From Oceanibacterium hippocampi (lineage in GTDB: Bacteria; Pseudomonadota; Alphaproteobacteria; Sneathiellales; Sneathiellaceae), in the NCBI RefSeq assembly GCF_900172325.1, contig NZ_FWFR01000003.1, positions 679,936 through 743,935 on the forward strand: a stretch of DNA of 64,000 bases, read 5' to 3'. A model generated the notes under the pieces. The model ran no database searches. It was not told where the DNA came from and saw only the letters and a program-made list of their open reading frames with translations. Of this stretch, positions 35,460 through 45,735 are shown one piece after another. How positions within the stretch are numbered: the first letter of the stretch is position 1; the number at the start of each line of letters is the position of its first letter. Both the position numbers and the translations under genes were made by a program.

Positions 35460-35533
35460 AGAATCCCTTTCGCGCCGATTTCATGGCGGATATGATAGCC
35501 TGATAAGCGATATAAATTGCAGGGAGCAATGGG

Positions 35534-36520
35534 ATGAAACGAATTGTGCTTGCCGCTCTCGCGGCGGCGGGAATGACGATGGGCGCCTCGGCATTTGCCG
35601 CCGACTTCACGCCTGCGATCGTCTTCGACATGGGCGGGAAGTTCGACAAGTCGTTCAACGAAGCCGCCTATCACGGCGCCGAGGCCTTCAAGAAGGACAG
35701 CGGCGTCGATTATCTCGAGTTCGAGGTGACGCAGGCGTCGCAGCGCGAGCAGGCGATGATGCGGATGGCCAAGAAGGGCGCCAACATCATCGTGGCGATG
35801 GGCTTCGCCCAGGCCGGCGCGGTCGAGAAGGCGGCCAAGGAATATCCGGACACCAAATTCACCATCATCGACATGGTGGTCGACCTGCCGAACGTGCAGT
35901 CGATCGTCTTCAAGGAGCATGAGGGCTCCTTCCTGGTCGGCATGGCGGCGGCCCTGGCCTCGAAGACCGGCAAGGTCGGCTTCGTTGGCGGCATGGACAT
36001 TCCGCTGATCCGCAAGTTCGCGCAGGGCTATGTCGAGGGCGCCAAATACGCCAACCCGGATGTCGAGGTGTTCCAGAACATGACCGGCACCACGCCGGCC
36101 GCATGGAACGACCCGACCAAGGGCGGCGAGCTCGCGCGCAGCCAGTTCGACCGCGGCGCCGACGTGGTCTACGCGGCCGCCGGCGGCACCGGCATCGGCG
36201 TCTACCAGGCGGCCAAGGATGCCGGCAAGCTCGCCATCGGCGTCGACAGCAACCAGAACTACCTGCATCCGGGCACCATGCTGACCTCGATGATCAAGCG
36301 CGTCGACGTCGCCGTGGAGGAAGCCTTCACGTCGGCCAAGAACGGCACCTGGAAGCCCGGCATCCAGGTTCTCGGCCTTGCCGAGGGTGGCGTCGGCTGG
36401 GCGCTCGACGAGTACAACGAGAAGCTCGTCACCGACGACATGAAGGCGAAGGTCGAGGCGGCGAAGGCCGACATCATCGCCGGCAAGATCAAGGTGACCG
36501 ACTACATGATGCAGAACTAG
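35534..36520 (+). CDS. BMP-family nucleoside-binding protein of ABC importer
   Basis: This 328-residue periplasmic binding protein belongs to the BMP/PnrA family, whose members bind purine and other nucleosides. It has a signal peptide (about 1-22, ending SAFA), then FDMGGKFDKSFNEAAYHGAE near residue 33, HEGSFLVGMAAAL, and GVDSNQNYLHPG, which are family hallmarks. There is no lipobox cysteine, so it is probably soluble. AGGGAG precedes the ATG. It heads a ten-gene run for nucleoside uptake and catabolism. Confidence 0.92.
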   Translation: MKRIVLAALAAAGMTMGASAFAADFTPAIVFDMGGKFDKSFNEAAYHGAEAFKKDSGVDYLEFEVTQASQREQAMMRMAKKGANIIVAMGFAQAGAVEKAAKEYPDTKFTIIDMVVDLPNVQSIVFKEHEGSFLVGMAAALASKTGKVGFVGGMDIPLIRKFAQGYVEGAKYANPDVEVFQNMTGTTPAAWNDPTKGGELARSQFDRGADVVYAAAGGTGIGVYQAAKDAGKLAIGVDSNQNYLHPGTMLTSMIKRVDVAVEEAFTSAKNGTWKPGIQVLGLAEGGVGWALDEYNEKLVTDDMKAKVEAAKADIIAGKIKVTDYMMQN

Positions 36521-36552
36521 CCGGTTCGGGTACCCGCAACGGGAGACGATTG

Positions 36553-38082
36553 ATGTCTCTACCGGCGCTGGAACTGCGTCAGATCAACAAGTGGTTCGGC
36601 CCGGTCCACGCAAACAGGGATGTTTCCTTTCGCGTGGACCGTGGCACGATCCACGGCATCATCGGCGAGAACGGGGCCGGCAAGTCGACCTTGATGAGCA
36701 TCGTCTACGGCTATTACCAGGCCGACGGCGGGACCATCCTGGTGAACGACAAGCCCTGCCCCATCGAAACGCCGGAAGATGCGATCGACGCCGGGATCGG
36801 CATGGTCCACCAGCATTTCATGCTCGTCGATACCTTCACCGTCCTGGAGAATGTCATCCTCGGCGTCGAGGGCGGACCGGTCCTCAGATCGGGCATGGCG
36901 GCGGCGCGCAAGGAACTCGACCGCCTCGAGCGGGATTACGCGCTGCAGGTCGACATCGATTCCATGGTCGGCGACCTGCCTGTCGGGCTTCGCCAGCGGG
37001 TCGAGATCCTGAAGGCGCTCTATCGCGGCGCCGAGATCCTGATCCTTGACGAGCCGACCGGCGTGCTGACACCGCAGGAGGCCGACCACCTGTTCCGCAT
37101 CCTCGCCAACCTGAAGGAACAGGGCAAGACGGTCATCCTGATCACCCACAAGCTGCGCGAGATCATGGCCATCACCGACAATGTCACGGTGATGCGCCAG
37201 GGCGCGGTCGTCGCCAACGTGCCGACGGCGGACACGACGCGCGAGAAGCTGGCCGAACTGATGGTCGGGCGCAGCGTCCTGCTGCGCGTCGAGAAGAAAC
37301 CCGTCACGCCGGGCGAGGTGGTCCTCTCGGTGCGCGGGCTCAAGGTCACCGACGGAGCCGGCGTTCACCGGGTCAAGGACGTCTCCTTCGATGTCCGGGC
37401 CGGCGAGATCGTCGGCATCGCCGGCGTGTCCGGCAACGGGCAGTCGGAACTCCTCGAGGCGCTTGCCGGGATGCGGCCGATCAGCGGCGGCGAGATCGTC
37501 TACAAGGGGAAAAGCATCGCCGCCTCCGGCAAGATCGGCTCGCCCAGGGACCTGCGCCGGATCGGCATGGCGCACGTGCCGGAGGATCGGCACCGGGCCG
37601 GGCTGGTGCTGAGTTTCTCCGCCAACGAATGCACGATCCTCGGCTATCACGACGACGTGGCCTATAACGGCGGGCTGTTCCTCGACAACAAGGCGATGGT
37701 CAGGGAATGCGCCCGGCAGGAAGAAGCCTACGACGTCCGGCCGCAGAATCCGATGCTGTCGGCGTCCGGCTTCTCCGGCGGCAACCAGCAGAAACTGGTG
37801 CTGGCCCGCGAGATGGAACGCGATCCCGATCTGCTGCTGGTCGGGCAGCCGACGCGCGGCGTCGATATCGGTGCCATCGAGTTCATTCACCGGCGGCTGA
37901 TCGAGATGCGCGATGCCGGCAAGGCGGTACTGCTGGTCTCGGTCGAGCTCGACGAGATCATGTCGCTGTCGGACAGGATCATCGTCATGTTCGATGGCGG
38001 CATCGTCGGGGAAGTTGACCAGGTCGGCGCCGAGGAAGCGACCATCGGCCTGATGATGGCGGGCGAACGGGTGGCGGCGTGA
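36553..38082 (+). CDS. ABC transporter ATP-binding protein, nucleoside importer (YufO type)
   Basis: This 509-residue protein has two ABC domains in tandem, as in sugar and nucleoside importers. Domain 1 (about 5-240) has [23 protein letters not shown] and [11 protein letters not shown]. Domain 2 (about 260-505) has a degenerate Walker A ([11 protein letters not shown]), the signature [15 protein letters not shown] and QPTRGVD. The signature in domain 1 is also altered (VGLRQRVE), usual for this subfamily. GGGAG precedes the ATG. Its stop overlaps the next gene (GTGA). Confidence 0.92.
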   Translation: MSLPALELRQINKWFGPVHANRDVSFRVDRGTIHGIIGENGAGKSTLMSIVYGYYQADGGTILVNDKPCPIETPEDAIDAGIGMVHQHFMLVDTFTVLENVILGVEGGPVLRSGMAAARKELDRLERDYALQVDIDSMVGDLPVGLRQRVEILKALYRGAEILILDEPTGVLTPQEADHLFRILANLKEQGKTVILITHKLREIMAITDNVTVMRQGAVVANVPTADTTREKLAELMVGRSVLLRVEKKPVTPGEVVLSVRGLKVTDGAGVHRVKDVSFDVRAGEIVGIAGVSGNGQSELLEALAGMRPISGGEIVYKGKSIAASGKIGSPRDLRRIGMAHVPEDRHRAGLVLSFSANECTILGYHDDVAYNGGLFLDNKAMVRECARQEEAYDVRPQNPMLSASGFSGGNQQKLVLAREMERDPDLLLVGQPTRGVDIGAIEFIHRRLIEMRDAGKAVLLVSVELDEIMSLSDRIIVMFDGGIVGEVDQVGAEEATIGLMMAGERVAA

Positions 38083-39206
38083 GCGTCGTCGGCAGCGCGC
38101 CGCAGAACGTCCCGCGCTTCGTCACCCTCGGACTTATTCCGCTCGCCAACCTGGCGGCCGCCTTCATCATATCCGGCCTCGTCGTCGTCATCGTCGGCGA
38201 CGACCCGCTTCAGGCCCTGGAGGTGATGCTCTACGGCGCCTTCGGATCGGCCGAATCCTGGGGCTTCACGCTCTATTACGCGACCAACTTCGTGTTCACC
38301 GGCCTCGCCGTCGCAATCGCCTTCCATTGCGGGCTGTTCAATATCGGCGGCGAGGGACAGGCCATGCTTGGCGGTCTCGGCGTCGGCCTGGTCTGTCTCG
38401 GCTTCGACGACTGGCCGTTCGTCGTCGTGTTCCCGCTCGCCATCGTCGCCTGCGCCCTGTTCGGCGCCGCCTGGGCGTTCGTCCCGGGCTACCTGCAGGC
38501 CAAGCGCGGCAGCCACGTGGTCATCACCACGATCATGTTCAATTTCCTGGCCTCGGCGCTAATGACCTATCTGCTGGTCGAGGTCCTGATCGCACCCGGC
38601 CAGCAATCGCCGGAAAGCCGGGAGTTCGCGCCCGGCGCCTGGCTGCCCTATATGCACGACATGCTGCGCGCGATCGGCATCTCGATGCCGGAAACGCCGC
38701 TCAACCTCGCCTTCGTCGTGGCGCTAGCGGCCAGCGTGTTCGTCTATTACTTCGTCTGGCGGACCCGCTGGGGCTACGAGATCCGCACCGTCGGGCAAAA
38801 CGAGACCGCTGCCGTCTATGCCGGCATCTCTCCGTCGAAGAACATCATTCTCGCGATGGCCATATCCGGGGCGCTGGCCGGTTTCGTCGGCCTGAACGAG
38901 ATCATGGGCGTCCAGCATCGGCTGATCCTCGACTTCTCCGGCGGTTACGGTTTCGTCGGCATCGCCGTGGCCCTGATGGGTCGCAATCATCCGGTCGGGA
39001 TCGCGCTCTCGGCACTGCTGTTCGGCGCGCTCTACCAGGGCGGCACCGAGCTTGCGTTCGAGATGGACAAGATCACCCGCGAGATGGTCGTCGTCATCCA
39101 GGGCTTCGTCATCCTTTTTGCCGGCGCGCTGGAGCACATGTTCAGGCCGCAGCTCGAGAGCCTGTTCACGCGCCGCTCGAACGCCGCCGCGCCGGCGGGG
39201 GAATAG
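38079..39206 (+). CDS. ABC transporter permease, nucleoside importer (YufP type)
   Basis: This is one of two inner-membrane channel subunits, 375 residues with about nine or ten helices. It has the family segment FNIGGEGQAMLGGLG, the AWAFVPGYLQAKRGSHVV loop, the coupling-helix region TVGQNETAAVYAGIS, and SGGYGFVGIAVALMGRNHP. It starts at a GTG inside the stop of the ATPase gene. The partner permease follows three bases after its stop. The C-terminal tail after the last helix is polar. Confidence 0.92.
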   Translation: MSVVGSAPQNVPRFVTLGLIPLANLAAAFIISGLVVVIVGDDPLQALEVMLYGAFGSAESWGFTLYYATNFVFTGLAVAIAFHCGLFNIGGEGQAMLGGLGVGLVCLGFDDWPFVVVFPLAIVACALFGAAWAFVPGYLQAKRGSHVVITTIMFNFLASALMTYLLVEVLIAPGQQSPESREFAPGAWLPYMHDMLRAIGISMPETPLNLAFVVALAASVFVYYFVWRTRWGYEIRTVGQNETAAVYAGISPSKNIILAMAISGALAGFVGLNEIMGVQHRLILDFSGGYGFVGIAVALMGRNHPVGIALSALLFGALYQGGTELAFEMDKITREMVVVIQGFVILFAGALEHMFRPQLESLFTRRSNAAAPAGE

Positions 39207-39209
39207 CCG

Positions 39210-40184
39210 ATGGCCGACGCCTTCCTTTACGTGCTCCTGATCCTCGACGCGACCTTCCGCGTGGCGACGCCGCTGGTGCTCGCCGCCCTGGCCGGGATGT
39301 TCTCGGAACGCTCGGGCGTCATCGATATCGGCCTCGAGGGCAAGATGCTGGGCTCGGCTTTCGCCGCCGCGGCCTGCGCCTCGGTCACCGGCTCGGCCTG
39401 GGCCGGCCTGCTGGTCGGCGTTGCCGCGGCCATCGCGCTCTCCATGCTGCACGGCTTCGCCTGCATCACCCATCGCGGCAACCAGGTGGTGTCCGGGATG
39501 GCAATCAACATCGTCGTCGCCGGACTCGCGCCGACCCTCGGTTTCGCCTGGTTCCACCAGGGTGGACAGACCCCGCCGCTCAGTGGCGATGCACGCTTCG
39601 CCTCGCTGACCCTGCCCTTCGCCGACGCGACCGCCGACTGGCCGATCATCGGGCCGCTCTATTCGGAACTGATCTCGGGCCACAACATCATCGTCTACAT
39701 GGCCGCGGCTGCGGTGCCGATCGCCGCCTGGATCCTGTTCCGGACACGCTTCGGGCTGCGCATCCGGGCGGTCGGGGAAAACCCGCACGCGGTCGATACG
39801 GCCGGCATCTCGGTCGTCGCGATCCGTTACCGGGCCCTGATCGTCACCGGCATCCTCTGTGGCATCGCCGGTTCCTACCTGTCGATCGCGCACGGCGCCG
39901 GCTTCGCCCGCGACATGACGGCCGGCAAGGGCTACCTGGCACTGGCGGCGCTGGTCTTCGGCAAGTGGAAGCCGGTGCCGACGCTCTTCGCCTGCCTGCT
40001 CTTCGCCTTCACCGACGCGCTGCAGGCCCGGCTCCAGGGCGCCGACATCCCAGGCATCGGCGTCATCCCGGTCCAGTTCATCCAGGCGCTCCCCTATATC
40101 CTGACCGTCCTGCTGCTCGCCGGCTTCGTCGGCCGTGCCATTCCGCCGAAAGCAATCGGCCAGCCCTATGTGAAGGAACGCTGA
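39210..40184 (+). CDS. ABC transporter permease, nucleoside importer (YufQ type)
   Basis: This is the second channel subunit, 324 residues with about eight or nine helices. It contains the characteristic VIDIGLEGKMLGSAF near residue 33, THRGNQVVSGMAINI, the AVGENPHAVDTAGI coupling region and GKGYLALAALVFGKWKP. GGGGGAA precedes the ATG. With the preceding permease, ATPase and BMP protein it completes a full importer. The next gene starts one base after its stop. Confidence 0.92.
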   Translation: MADAFLYVLLILDATFRVATPLVLAALAGMFSERSGVIDIGLEGKMLGSAFAAAACASVTGSAWAGLLVGVAAAIALSMLHGFACITHRGNQVVSGMAINIVVAGLAPTLGFAWFHQGGQTPPLSGDARFASLTLPFADATADWPIIGPLYSELISGHNIIVYMAAAAVPIAAWILFRTRFGLRIRAVGENPHAVDTAGISVVAIRYRALIVTGILCGIAGSYLSIAHGAGFARDMTAGKGYLALAALVFGKWKPVPTLFACLLFAFTDALQARLQGADIPGIGVIPVQFIQALPYILTVLLLAGFVGRAIPPKAIGQPYVKER

Positions 40185-40185
40185 G

Positions 40186-41016
40186 ATGGCCGCACACGAC
40201 GAAGCGGCGGCGCTGGTATCGGCGCGGGCCGGCGCGTTCCGCCCCCGGCTCGGGCTGGTCCTCGGCTCCGGCCTGAACGCGATCGCCGAGGCGATCGAGA
40301 CGGTCGCGCGCATACCCTATGCCGAGCTTGCCGGTTTCCCCCCGTCGCGGGTTGCCGGTCACGCCGGGATGCTGGTGCTGGGCCGGCTCGGCGGCGTCGA
40401 TGTCGCCTGCCTGCAGGGCCGCGCCCATCTCTACGAGGGCCACGATCCTTCGGTGCTGCGGGTCCCCGTGCGCCTTCTCAGGGCTATCGGCTGCGAGGCG
40501 CTGCTGCTGACCAACGCCGCCGGCTCGCTCCGCCCGGAAGCCGGGCCGGGCAGCCTGATGATGATCACCGACCATATCAACATGACCGGCGCCAATCCGC
40601 TCGTCGGCATCAACGACGACGATGTCGGGCCACGTTTTCCCGACATGGTCGACGCGTATGATCCGGCGCTCTGCAGCATGCTCGACCATGCCGCAGCCGC
40701 CAGCGGTGTGACCTTGCATCGCGGCGTCTACATGGCCATGCTCGGGCCGACCTTCGAGACTCCGGCGGAGATCCGGGCCGCCGCCGTGCTCGGTGCCGAC
40801 GCGGTCGGCATGTCGACCGTGCCGGAAGCCATCGTTGCCCGTCATTGCGGGCTCCGGGTCGCCGCCGTCTCGCTGATCACCAACCTGGCCGCCGGGATGA
40901 GCCAGGACCATTTGAGTCACGAACAGACGCTGGCCGCGGCCGGTGCCGCGGCGGGGCGCATGGAGGCGCTGATCATCGCCTTCCTGCGGCGCTTCGCGGA
41001 ATCGGCCCGCGCCTGA
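40186..41016 (+). CDS. purine-nucleoside phosphorylase
   Basis: This 276-residue trimeric-type enzyme splits purine (deoxy)nucleosides with phosphate into base and (deoxy)ribose-1-phosphate. It has LVLGSGLNAIAE at the N-terminus, VAGHAGMLVLG, LQGRAHLYEGH, LTNAAGSL, and the substrate-site residues in YMAMLGPTFETPAEIR and MSTVPEAIVARH. It lies directly after the importer genes, so imported inosine or guanosine would be its substrates. AAGGA precedes the ATG. The sugar phosphate would go to DeoB three genes downstream. Confidence 0.93.
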   Translation: MAAHDEAAALVSARAGAFRPRLGLVLGSGLNAIAEAIETVARIPYAELAGFPPSRVAGHAGMLVLGRLGGVDVACLQGRAHLYEGHDPSVLRVPVRLLRAIGCEALLLTNAAGSLRPEAGPGSLMMITDHINMTGANPLVGINDDDVGPRFPDMVDAYDPALCSMLDHAAAASGVTLHRGVYMAMLGPTFETPAEIRAAAVLGADAVGMSTVPEAIVARHCGLRVAAVSLITNLAAGMSQDHLSHEQTLAAAGAAAGRMEALIIAFLRRFAESARA

Positions 41017-41033
41017 TCCTGGAGGGACCGACC

Positions 41034-42017
41034 ATGGCAGAGGCAACGCTGGTCAACCTGGACCGCAAGCACAAGCGCAACCCCGGGACCGCGCTCCATC
41101 TCGACTGGCTGGATGACGTCCGCGTCAACCTGAGCGCCGTCGAGCGTCGGACGGCGACCCTGCTGACCCGGCGCACGGTGAAGAAGGAATGGCAGGCCGC
41201 CTGGCATCTCAAGGCGATCAGCTGCATCGACCTGACGACGCTGTCCGGCGACGATACCGCCGGCCGGGTCCGGCGGCTCTGCGCCAAGGCGCGCAACCCG
41301 GTCAGCCCGGAGATCCTCGAGGCGATCGGCTTCTCCGGTCGCACGCTCCATTGCGGGGCGGTCTGCGTCTACCACGAGATGGTCCCGGTCGCGGTCGAGG
41401 CGCTGACGGGCACCGGCATACCGGTCGCCGCCGTCTCGACCGGCTTCCCCGCCGGCCTGTCGCCGCTCGCGACCCGGCTCGCCGAGATCGAGGCCTCGGT
41501 CGCCGCCGGTGCCGCCGAGATCGACATCGTGATCAACCGCGGCCATGTCCTGACCCGGAACTGGCAGGCGCTCTACGACGAGGTCAGGGCCTTCCGCGCC
41601 GCCTGCGGGCCGGCCCACATGAAGGCGATCCTCGGCACCGGCGATCTTCAGACCCTGCGCAATGTCGCCCGCGCGAGCCTCGTGGCGATGATGGCCGGCG
41701 CCGATTTCATCAAGACATCGACAGGCAAGGAAGGCGTCAACGCGACCCTTCCGGTGGCCCTGGTCATGGCCCGGATGATCCGCGATTACCGGGAGAGGAC
41801 CGGGATCGAGATCGGCTTCAAGCCGGCCGGCGGCATCAGCACTGCCAAGGTCGTCACCGGGTTCCAGATCCTGATGAAGGAGGAACTCGGCAATCGCTGG
41901 CTGCAACCGGACCTGTTCCGGATCGGCGCCTCCAGCCTGCTCGGCGATCTGGAACGCCAGCTTTCGCACTTCGCGACCGGTCGCTACGCGGCCGCTCACC
42001 GCCAGCCGCTGGCCTGA
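41034..42017 (+). CDS. deoC: deoxyribose-phosphate aldolase
   Basis: DeoC cleaves deoxyribose-5-phosphate to glyceraldehyde-3-phosphate and acetaldehyde. The 327-residue protein is longer than E. coli DeoC and nearer the size of the animal-type enzyme, which has a similar N-terminal extension. The core shows CIDLTTLSGDDT, VSTGFPAG, EIDIVINRG, the Schiff-base Lys227 in FIKTSTGKEG, and GFKPAGGIST with the second lysine. GGAGGG precedes the ATG. The next gene encodes an aldehyde dehydrogenase, well placed to remove the acetaldehyde. Confidence 0.94.
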   Translation: MAEATLVNLDRKHKRNPGTALHLDWLDDVRVNLSAVERRTATLLTRRTVKKEWQAAWHLKAISCIDLTTLSGDDTAGRVRRLCAKARNPVSPEILEAIGFSGRTLHCGAVCVYHEMVPVAVEALTGTGIPVAAVSTGFPAGLSPLATRLAEIEASVAAGAAEIDIVINRGHVLTRNWQALYDEVRAFRAACGPAHMKAILGTGDLQTLRNVARASLVAMMAGADFIKTSTGKEGVNATLPVALVMARMIRDYRERTGIEIGFKPAGGISTAKVVTGFQILMKEELGNRWLQPDLFRIGASSLLGDLERQLSHFATGRYAAAHRQPLA

Positions 42018-42027
42018 GGAGGACAAG

Positions 42028-44412
42028 GTGAACATCCAGGAAGCCTTCGACCGGATGGACTACGGCCCGGCGCCCGAGAGCGACGGCCCGGCGCGCGAAT
42101 GGATCGCCCGGCACGGCCCGAAGCTCCGCCACTTCATCGACGGCGGCTGGCAGGCGCCGAAGAGCCGGAAATGGTTCGAGAGCGTCAACCCGGCCGACGG
42201 CAAGACGCTTTGCGAGATCGCCGACGGCGGCCAGAAGGATGTCGACGCGGCGGTTGCCGCCGCACGCGCCGCGCAGGGCGCCTGGGCGAAGCTGTCGGGG
42301 CATCGGCGTGCCCGCCATCTCTACGCCCTGGCCCGCATGGTGCAGCGACATTCACGGCTGCTCGCGGTCCTTGAAAGCATCGACAATGGCAAGCCGATCC
42401 GGGAGACCCGCGATATCGACGTGCCGCTCGTCGCCCGCCATTTCTACCATCACGCCGGCTGGGCCCAGCTCGCCGCGAGCGAGTTCCCGGGCCACGGCCC
42501 GCTCGGCGTGGTCGGCCAGATCATCCCCTGGAACTTCCCGCTGCTGATGCTTGCCTGGAAGGTCGCGCCGGCGCTGGCCGCCGGCAACACGGTGGTTCTC
42601 AAACCGGCGGAGTTCACCTCGCTGACAGCGCTTGCCTTCGCCGAGTTCGCGCATGCGGCGGGATTGCCCGCCGGCGTGCTCAACGTCGTTACCGGCGGCG
42701 GCGAGACCGGCGAGGCGATCGTCCGCCACGGCGACGTCGACAAGATCGCCTTCACCGGCTCGACCGAGATCGGCCGCCGGATCCGCGCGCTCACCGCCGG
42801 CAGCGGCAAGCACCTGACGCTCGAACTCGGCGGCAAGTCGCCCTTCATCGTCTTCGACGACGCCGATCTCGACGGCGCGGTCGAAGGCATCGTCGACGCG
42901 ATCTGGTTCAACCAGGGGCAGGTCTGCTGCGCCGGGTCGCGGCTCCTCGTCCAGGAAGGGATCGCCGAGCGACTGATCGCCCGCCTCCGCGCCCGCATGG
43001 ACACGCTCCGGGTCGGCGCGCCGCTCGACAAGTCGATCGACATCGGGGCCATCGTCGCCCCGGTCCAGCTGGCGCGCATCCGCAAGCTGGTCGAGATCGG
43101 CCGAGCCGAAGGAGCCGAGATGTATCAGCCCGAGGGCGCCGCGCCGCGGGAAGGCTGCTTCTATCCGCCGACACTGTTCACCAACGTGCATCCGGCCTCG
43201 ACCATCGCGCGCGAGGAGATCTTCGGCCCGGTGCTCGTGACCATGACCTTCCGCACCCCCGACGAGGCGGTGGCGCTCGCCAACAACACCGCCTACGGGC
43301 TCGCCGCCAGCGTCTGGAGCGAGAATGTCAATCTCACCCTCGACGTCGCGCCGAAACTGAAATGCGGGGTGGTCTGGATCAATTCGACCAACCAGTTCGA
43401 CGCCGCGGCGGGCTTTGGCGGTTACCGCGAATCCGGCTATGGCCGCGAGGGCGGACGCGAGGGGATGTACGAGTATCTCGCGCCAGTCTGGGCGCACAAG
43501 CTGCCGCCGGTCGCCGCGCCGGCCATTGCGCCGGCGACCGGCGAGGCGTCCGTTTCCGCTGTCGAGACCATCGACCGCACCGCCAAGCTCTATGTCGGCG
43601 GCAAGCAGGCACGCCCGGATTCGGGCTACAGCCGGCGCGTCTTCGCTCCGGATGGCCGCCCGGTGGGCGAGGTCGGCGAGGGCAACCGGAAGGACATCCG
43701 GAACGCGGTCGAGGTGGCCCGGAAGGCCGGCGGCTGGAGCAGCGCCACGGCCCATAACCGCGCCCAGGTCCTCTACTACATGGCCGAGAACCTGGACGCC
43801 CGGACGAACGAGTTCGCCCGGCGGATCATGGCCCAGACCGGCGCCAGCCTGGCCCGCGCACGGCGCGAGGTCACGGCCGCGACGACCCGGCTGTTCACCT
43901 ATGCCGCCTGGGCCGACAAGTACGACGGGGCGGTGCACAGCGCACCGGTCCGCGACGTCACGCTCGCGATGAACGAGCCGCTCGGGGTGATCGGCATCGC
44001 CTGCCCGGACGAGGCGCCGTTGCTCGGCTTCCTGTCGCTGGCCGCGCCGGCGATCGCCATGGGCAACCGGGTGGTCGCGATCCCCTCGCCGTCGGCGCCG
44101 CTCGCCGCCACCGATTTCTACCAGGTGCTCGATACCTCCGACCTGCCGGGCGGCGTGCTGAACATCGTCACCGGCGACCGGAACGGTCTCGCGACCGTGC
44201 TGGCCGAGCATGACGATGTCGAGGCGGTCTGGTACTTCGGCGATGCGGAGGGCTCCGCCGCCGTCGAACGGGCCTCGACCGGCAACCTGAAGCGGACCTG
44301 GGTCAATAACGGGCGGGCCCGCGACTGGTACAATCCGGAACAGGCAGAGGGGCACGAATTCCTCCGCCAGGCGACGCAGGTCAAGAACATCTGGGTTCCT
44401 TATGGCGAATGA
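42028..44412 (+). CDS. ALDH16-type bidomain aldehyde dehydrogenase
   Basis: This 794-residue protein has a complete NAD-dependent ALDH domain (about 30-500), with PWNFPLLML, general base Glu266 in LELGGKSP, and catalytic Cys300 in [12 protein letters not shown] shorter second ALDH-like domain (about 510-790) has the Rossmann region but lacks the Cys/Glu catalytic segment. That arrangement is the ALDH16 family, whose bacterial members keep the catalytic Cys. It starts at GTG with AGGAGG upstream, 10 bases after deoC, and overlaps deoA by 11. Oxidation of acetaldehyde from DeoC to acetate is the likely role, inferred from context. Confidence 0.88.
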   Translation: MNIQEAFDRMDYGPAPESDGPAREWIARHGPKLRHFIDGGWQAPKSRKWFESVNPADGKTLCEIADGGQKDVDAAVAAARAAQGAWAKLSGHRRARHLYALARMVQRHSRLLAVLESIDNGKPIRETRDIDVPLVARHFYHHAGWAQLAASEFPGHGPLGVVGQIIPWNFPLLMLAWKVAPALAAGNTVVLKPAEFTSLTALAFAEFAHAAGLPAGVLNVVTGGGETGEAIVRHGDVDKIAFTGSTEIGRRIRALTAGSGKHLTLELGGKSPFIVFDDADLDGAVEGIVDAIWFNQGQVCCAGSRLLVQEGIAERLIARLRARMDTLRVGAPLDKSIDIGAIVAPVQLARIRKLVEIGRAEGAEMYQPEGAAPREGCFYPPTLFTNVHPASTIAREEIFGPVLVTMTFRTPDEAVALANNTAYGLAASVWSENVNLTLDVAPKLKCGVVWINSTNQFDAAAGFGGYRESGYGREGGREGMYEYLAPVWAHKLPPVAAPAIAPATGEASVSAVETIDRTAKLYVGGKQARPDSGYSRRVFAPDGRPVGEVGEGNRKDIRNAVEVARKAGGWSSATAHNRAQVLYYMAENLDARTNEFARRIMAQTGASLARARREVTAATTRLFTYAAWADKYDGAVHSAPVRDVTLAMNEPLGVIGIACPDEAPLLGFLSLAAPAIAMGNRVVAIPSPSAPLAATDFYQVLDTSDLPGGVLNIVTGDRNGLATVLAEHDDVEAVWYFGDAEGSAAVERASTGNLKRTWVNNGRARDWYNPEQAEGHEFLRQATQVKNIWVPYGE

Positions 44413-45733
44413 AGTCTTCTTCCCGCAGGAAATCATCCGCAAGAAGCGTGACGGCGGCGGTCTGAGCGAGGCCGAGATCGGCTTCATGGTGCGCGGATTG
44501 TCCGACGGCAGCCTGAGCGAGGGGCAGGCTGCGGCCTTCGCGATGTCGGTCTTCTTCCGCGACATGACGATGGACGAGCGCATCGCCCTGACGCGTGCCA
44601 TGACCCGATCCGGAACGGTGCTCGACTGGTCGGGCGAAAACCTGCCCGGACCGGTCGTCGACAAGCATTCGACCGGCGGCGTCGGCGACAAGGTCAGCCT
44701 GATGCTGGCGCCGATCGTCGCCGCGGCCGGCGGCTCGGTGCCGATGATCTCCGGCCGCGGGCTCGGCCATACCGGCGGCACACTCGACAAGCTGGACAGC
44801 ATTCCGGGCTACAACACCGCGCCTGACCTGCCGCTGTTTCGCCGCGTGGTGCGCGAGGCCGGATGCGCAATCATCGGCCAGACGGCGGAACTCGCGCCCG
44901 CCGACCGGCGTCTCTACGCGATCCGTGATATCACCGCGACCGTCGAATCGATCGCGCTCATCACCGCGTCGATCCTGTCGAAGAAACTCGCCGCCGGGCT
45001 CGACGCGCTGGTGATGGACGTGAAGTTCGGCTCGGGCGCGTTCATGACCGGGTTCGACGATGCCCAGGCGCTTGCCGAGAGCATCGTCGCGGTCGGCAAC
45101 GGCGCCGGCATGCCGACCCGGGCGCTGCTCACCGACATGAACGAGGTGCTGGGATACACCGCCGGCAATGCGCTCGAGGTCCGCGAGACGATCGATTTCC
45201 TGACCGGGCGGGCGCGCGAGCCGCGCCTTGCCGCCGTCGTCGGCGCGCTGGCCGCGGAAATGCTGGTGCTGGCCGGGATCACCGACGCGACGACGGCACC
45301 CCACATGGTGGCGGGCGCGCTGACCTCGGGTACAGCGGCGGAACGCTTCGGCCAGATGACGGCCCTGCTCGGCGGACCGGCGGACCTGCTCGAAAATCCC
45401 GACAGCTACCTGCCCCGCGCCGCCGTCACGCTCGACGTTATCCCGGATCGGCGCGGCTATGTCGCGGCACAGGACACCCGTGCCTATGGCCTCGCCGTGA
45501 TGGCCCTCGGCGGCGGCCGCAGGCGGGCCGAGGACGCCATCGACCACGCGGTGGGTCTGAGCCGGATCAGCGCCATCGGCAGCAAGGTCGGCCCGCGAGT
45601 GCCGCTCGCCCGCATCCATGCCCGCGACCAGGCGTCGGCGGAGGCTGTTGCCCGTGCGATCCGCGCGGCGACCCGGATCGACGACGCGGCGCCGGCGGAT
45701 CGTCCGGTGATCCGCGCCCGGGTCGGGAACTGA
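44402..45733 (+). CDS. deoA: thymidine phosphorylase
   Basis: DeoA converts thymidine or deoxyuridine and phosphate into base and deoxyribose-1-phosphate. The 443-residue protein has the pyrimidine phosphorylase signature at [15 protein letters not shown] (about residue 81) and [16 protein letters not shown], plus [19 protein letters not shown] with the substrate contacts. The ATG lies within the last codons of the ALDH16 gene, which implies coupling. It is followed by deoB after two bases, so its sugar-phosphate product passes straight to the mutase. Confidence 0.95.
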   Translation: MANEVFFPQEIIRKKRDGGGLSEAEIGFMVRGLSDGSLSEGQAAAFAMSVFFRDMTMDERIALTRAMTRSGTVLDWSGENLPGPVVDKHSTGGVGDKVSLMLAPIVAAAGGSVPMISGRGLGHTGGTLDKLDSIPGYNTAPDLPLFRRVVREAGCAIIGQTAELAPADRRLYAIRDITATVESIALITASILSKKLAAGLDALVMDVKFGSGAFMTGFDDAQALAESIVAVGNGAGMPTRALLTDMNEVLGYTAGNALEVRETIDFLTGRAREPRLAAVVGALAAEMLVLAGITDATTAPHMVAGALTSGTAAERFGQMTALLGGPADLLENPDSYLPRAAVTLDVIPDRRGYVAAQDTRAYGLAVMALGGGRRRAEDAIDHAVGLSRISAIGSKVGPRVPLARIHARDQASAEAVARAIRAATRIDDAAPADRPVIRARVGN

Positions 45734-45735
45734 CG

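Noticed and set aside
42352..44802. Open frame of about 816 codons antisense to the ALDH16 gene
   Set aside because: The sense strand encodes a recognised enzyme; the antisense translation has no family features.
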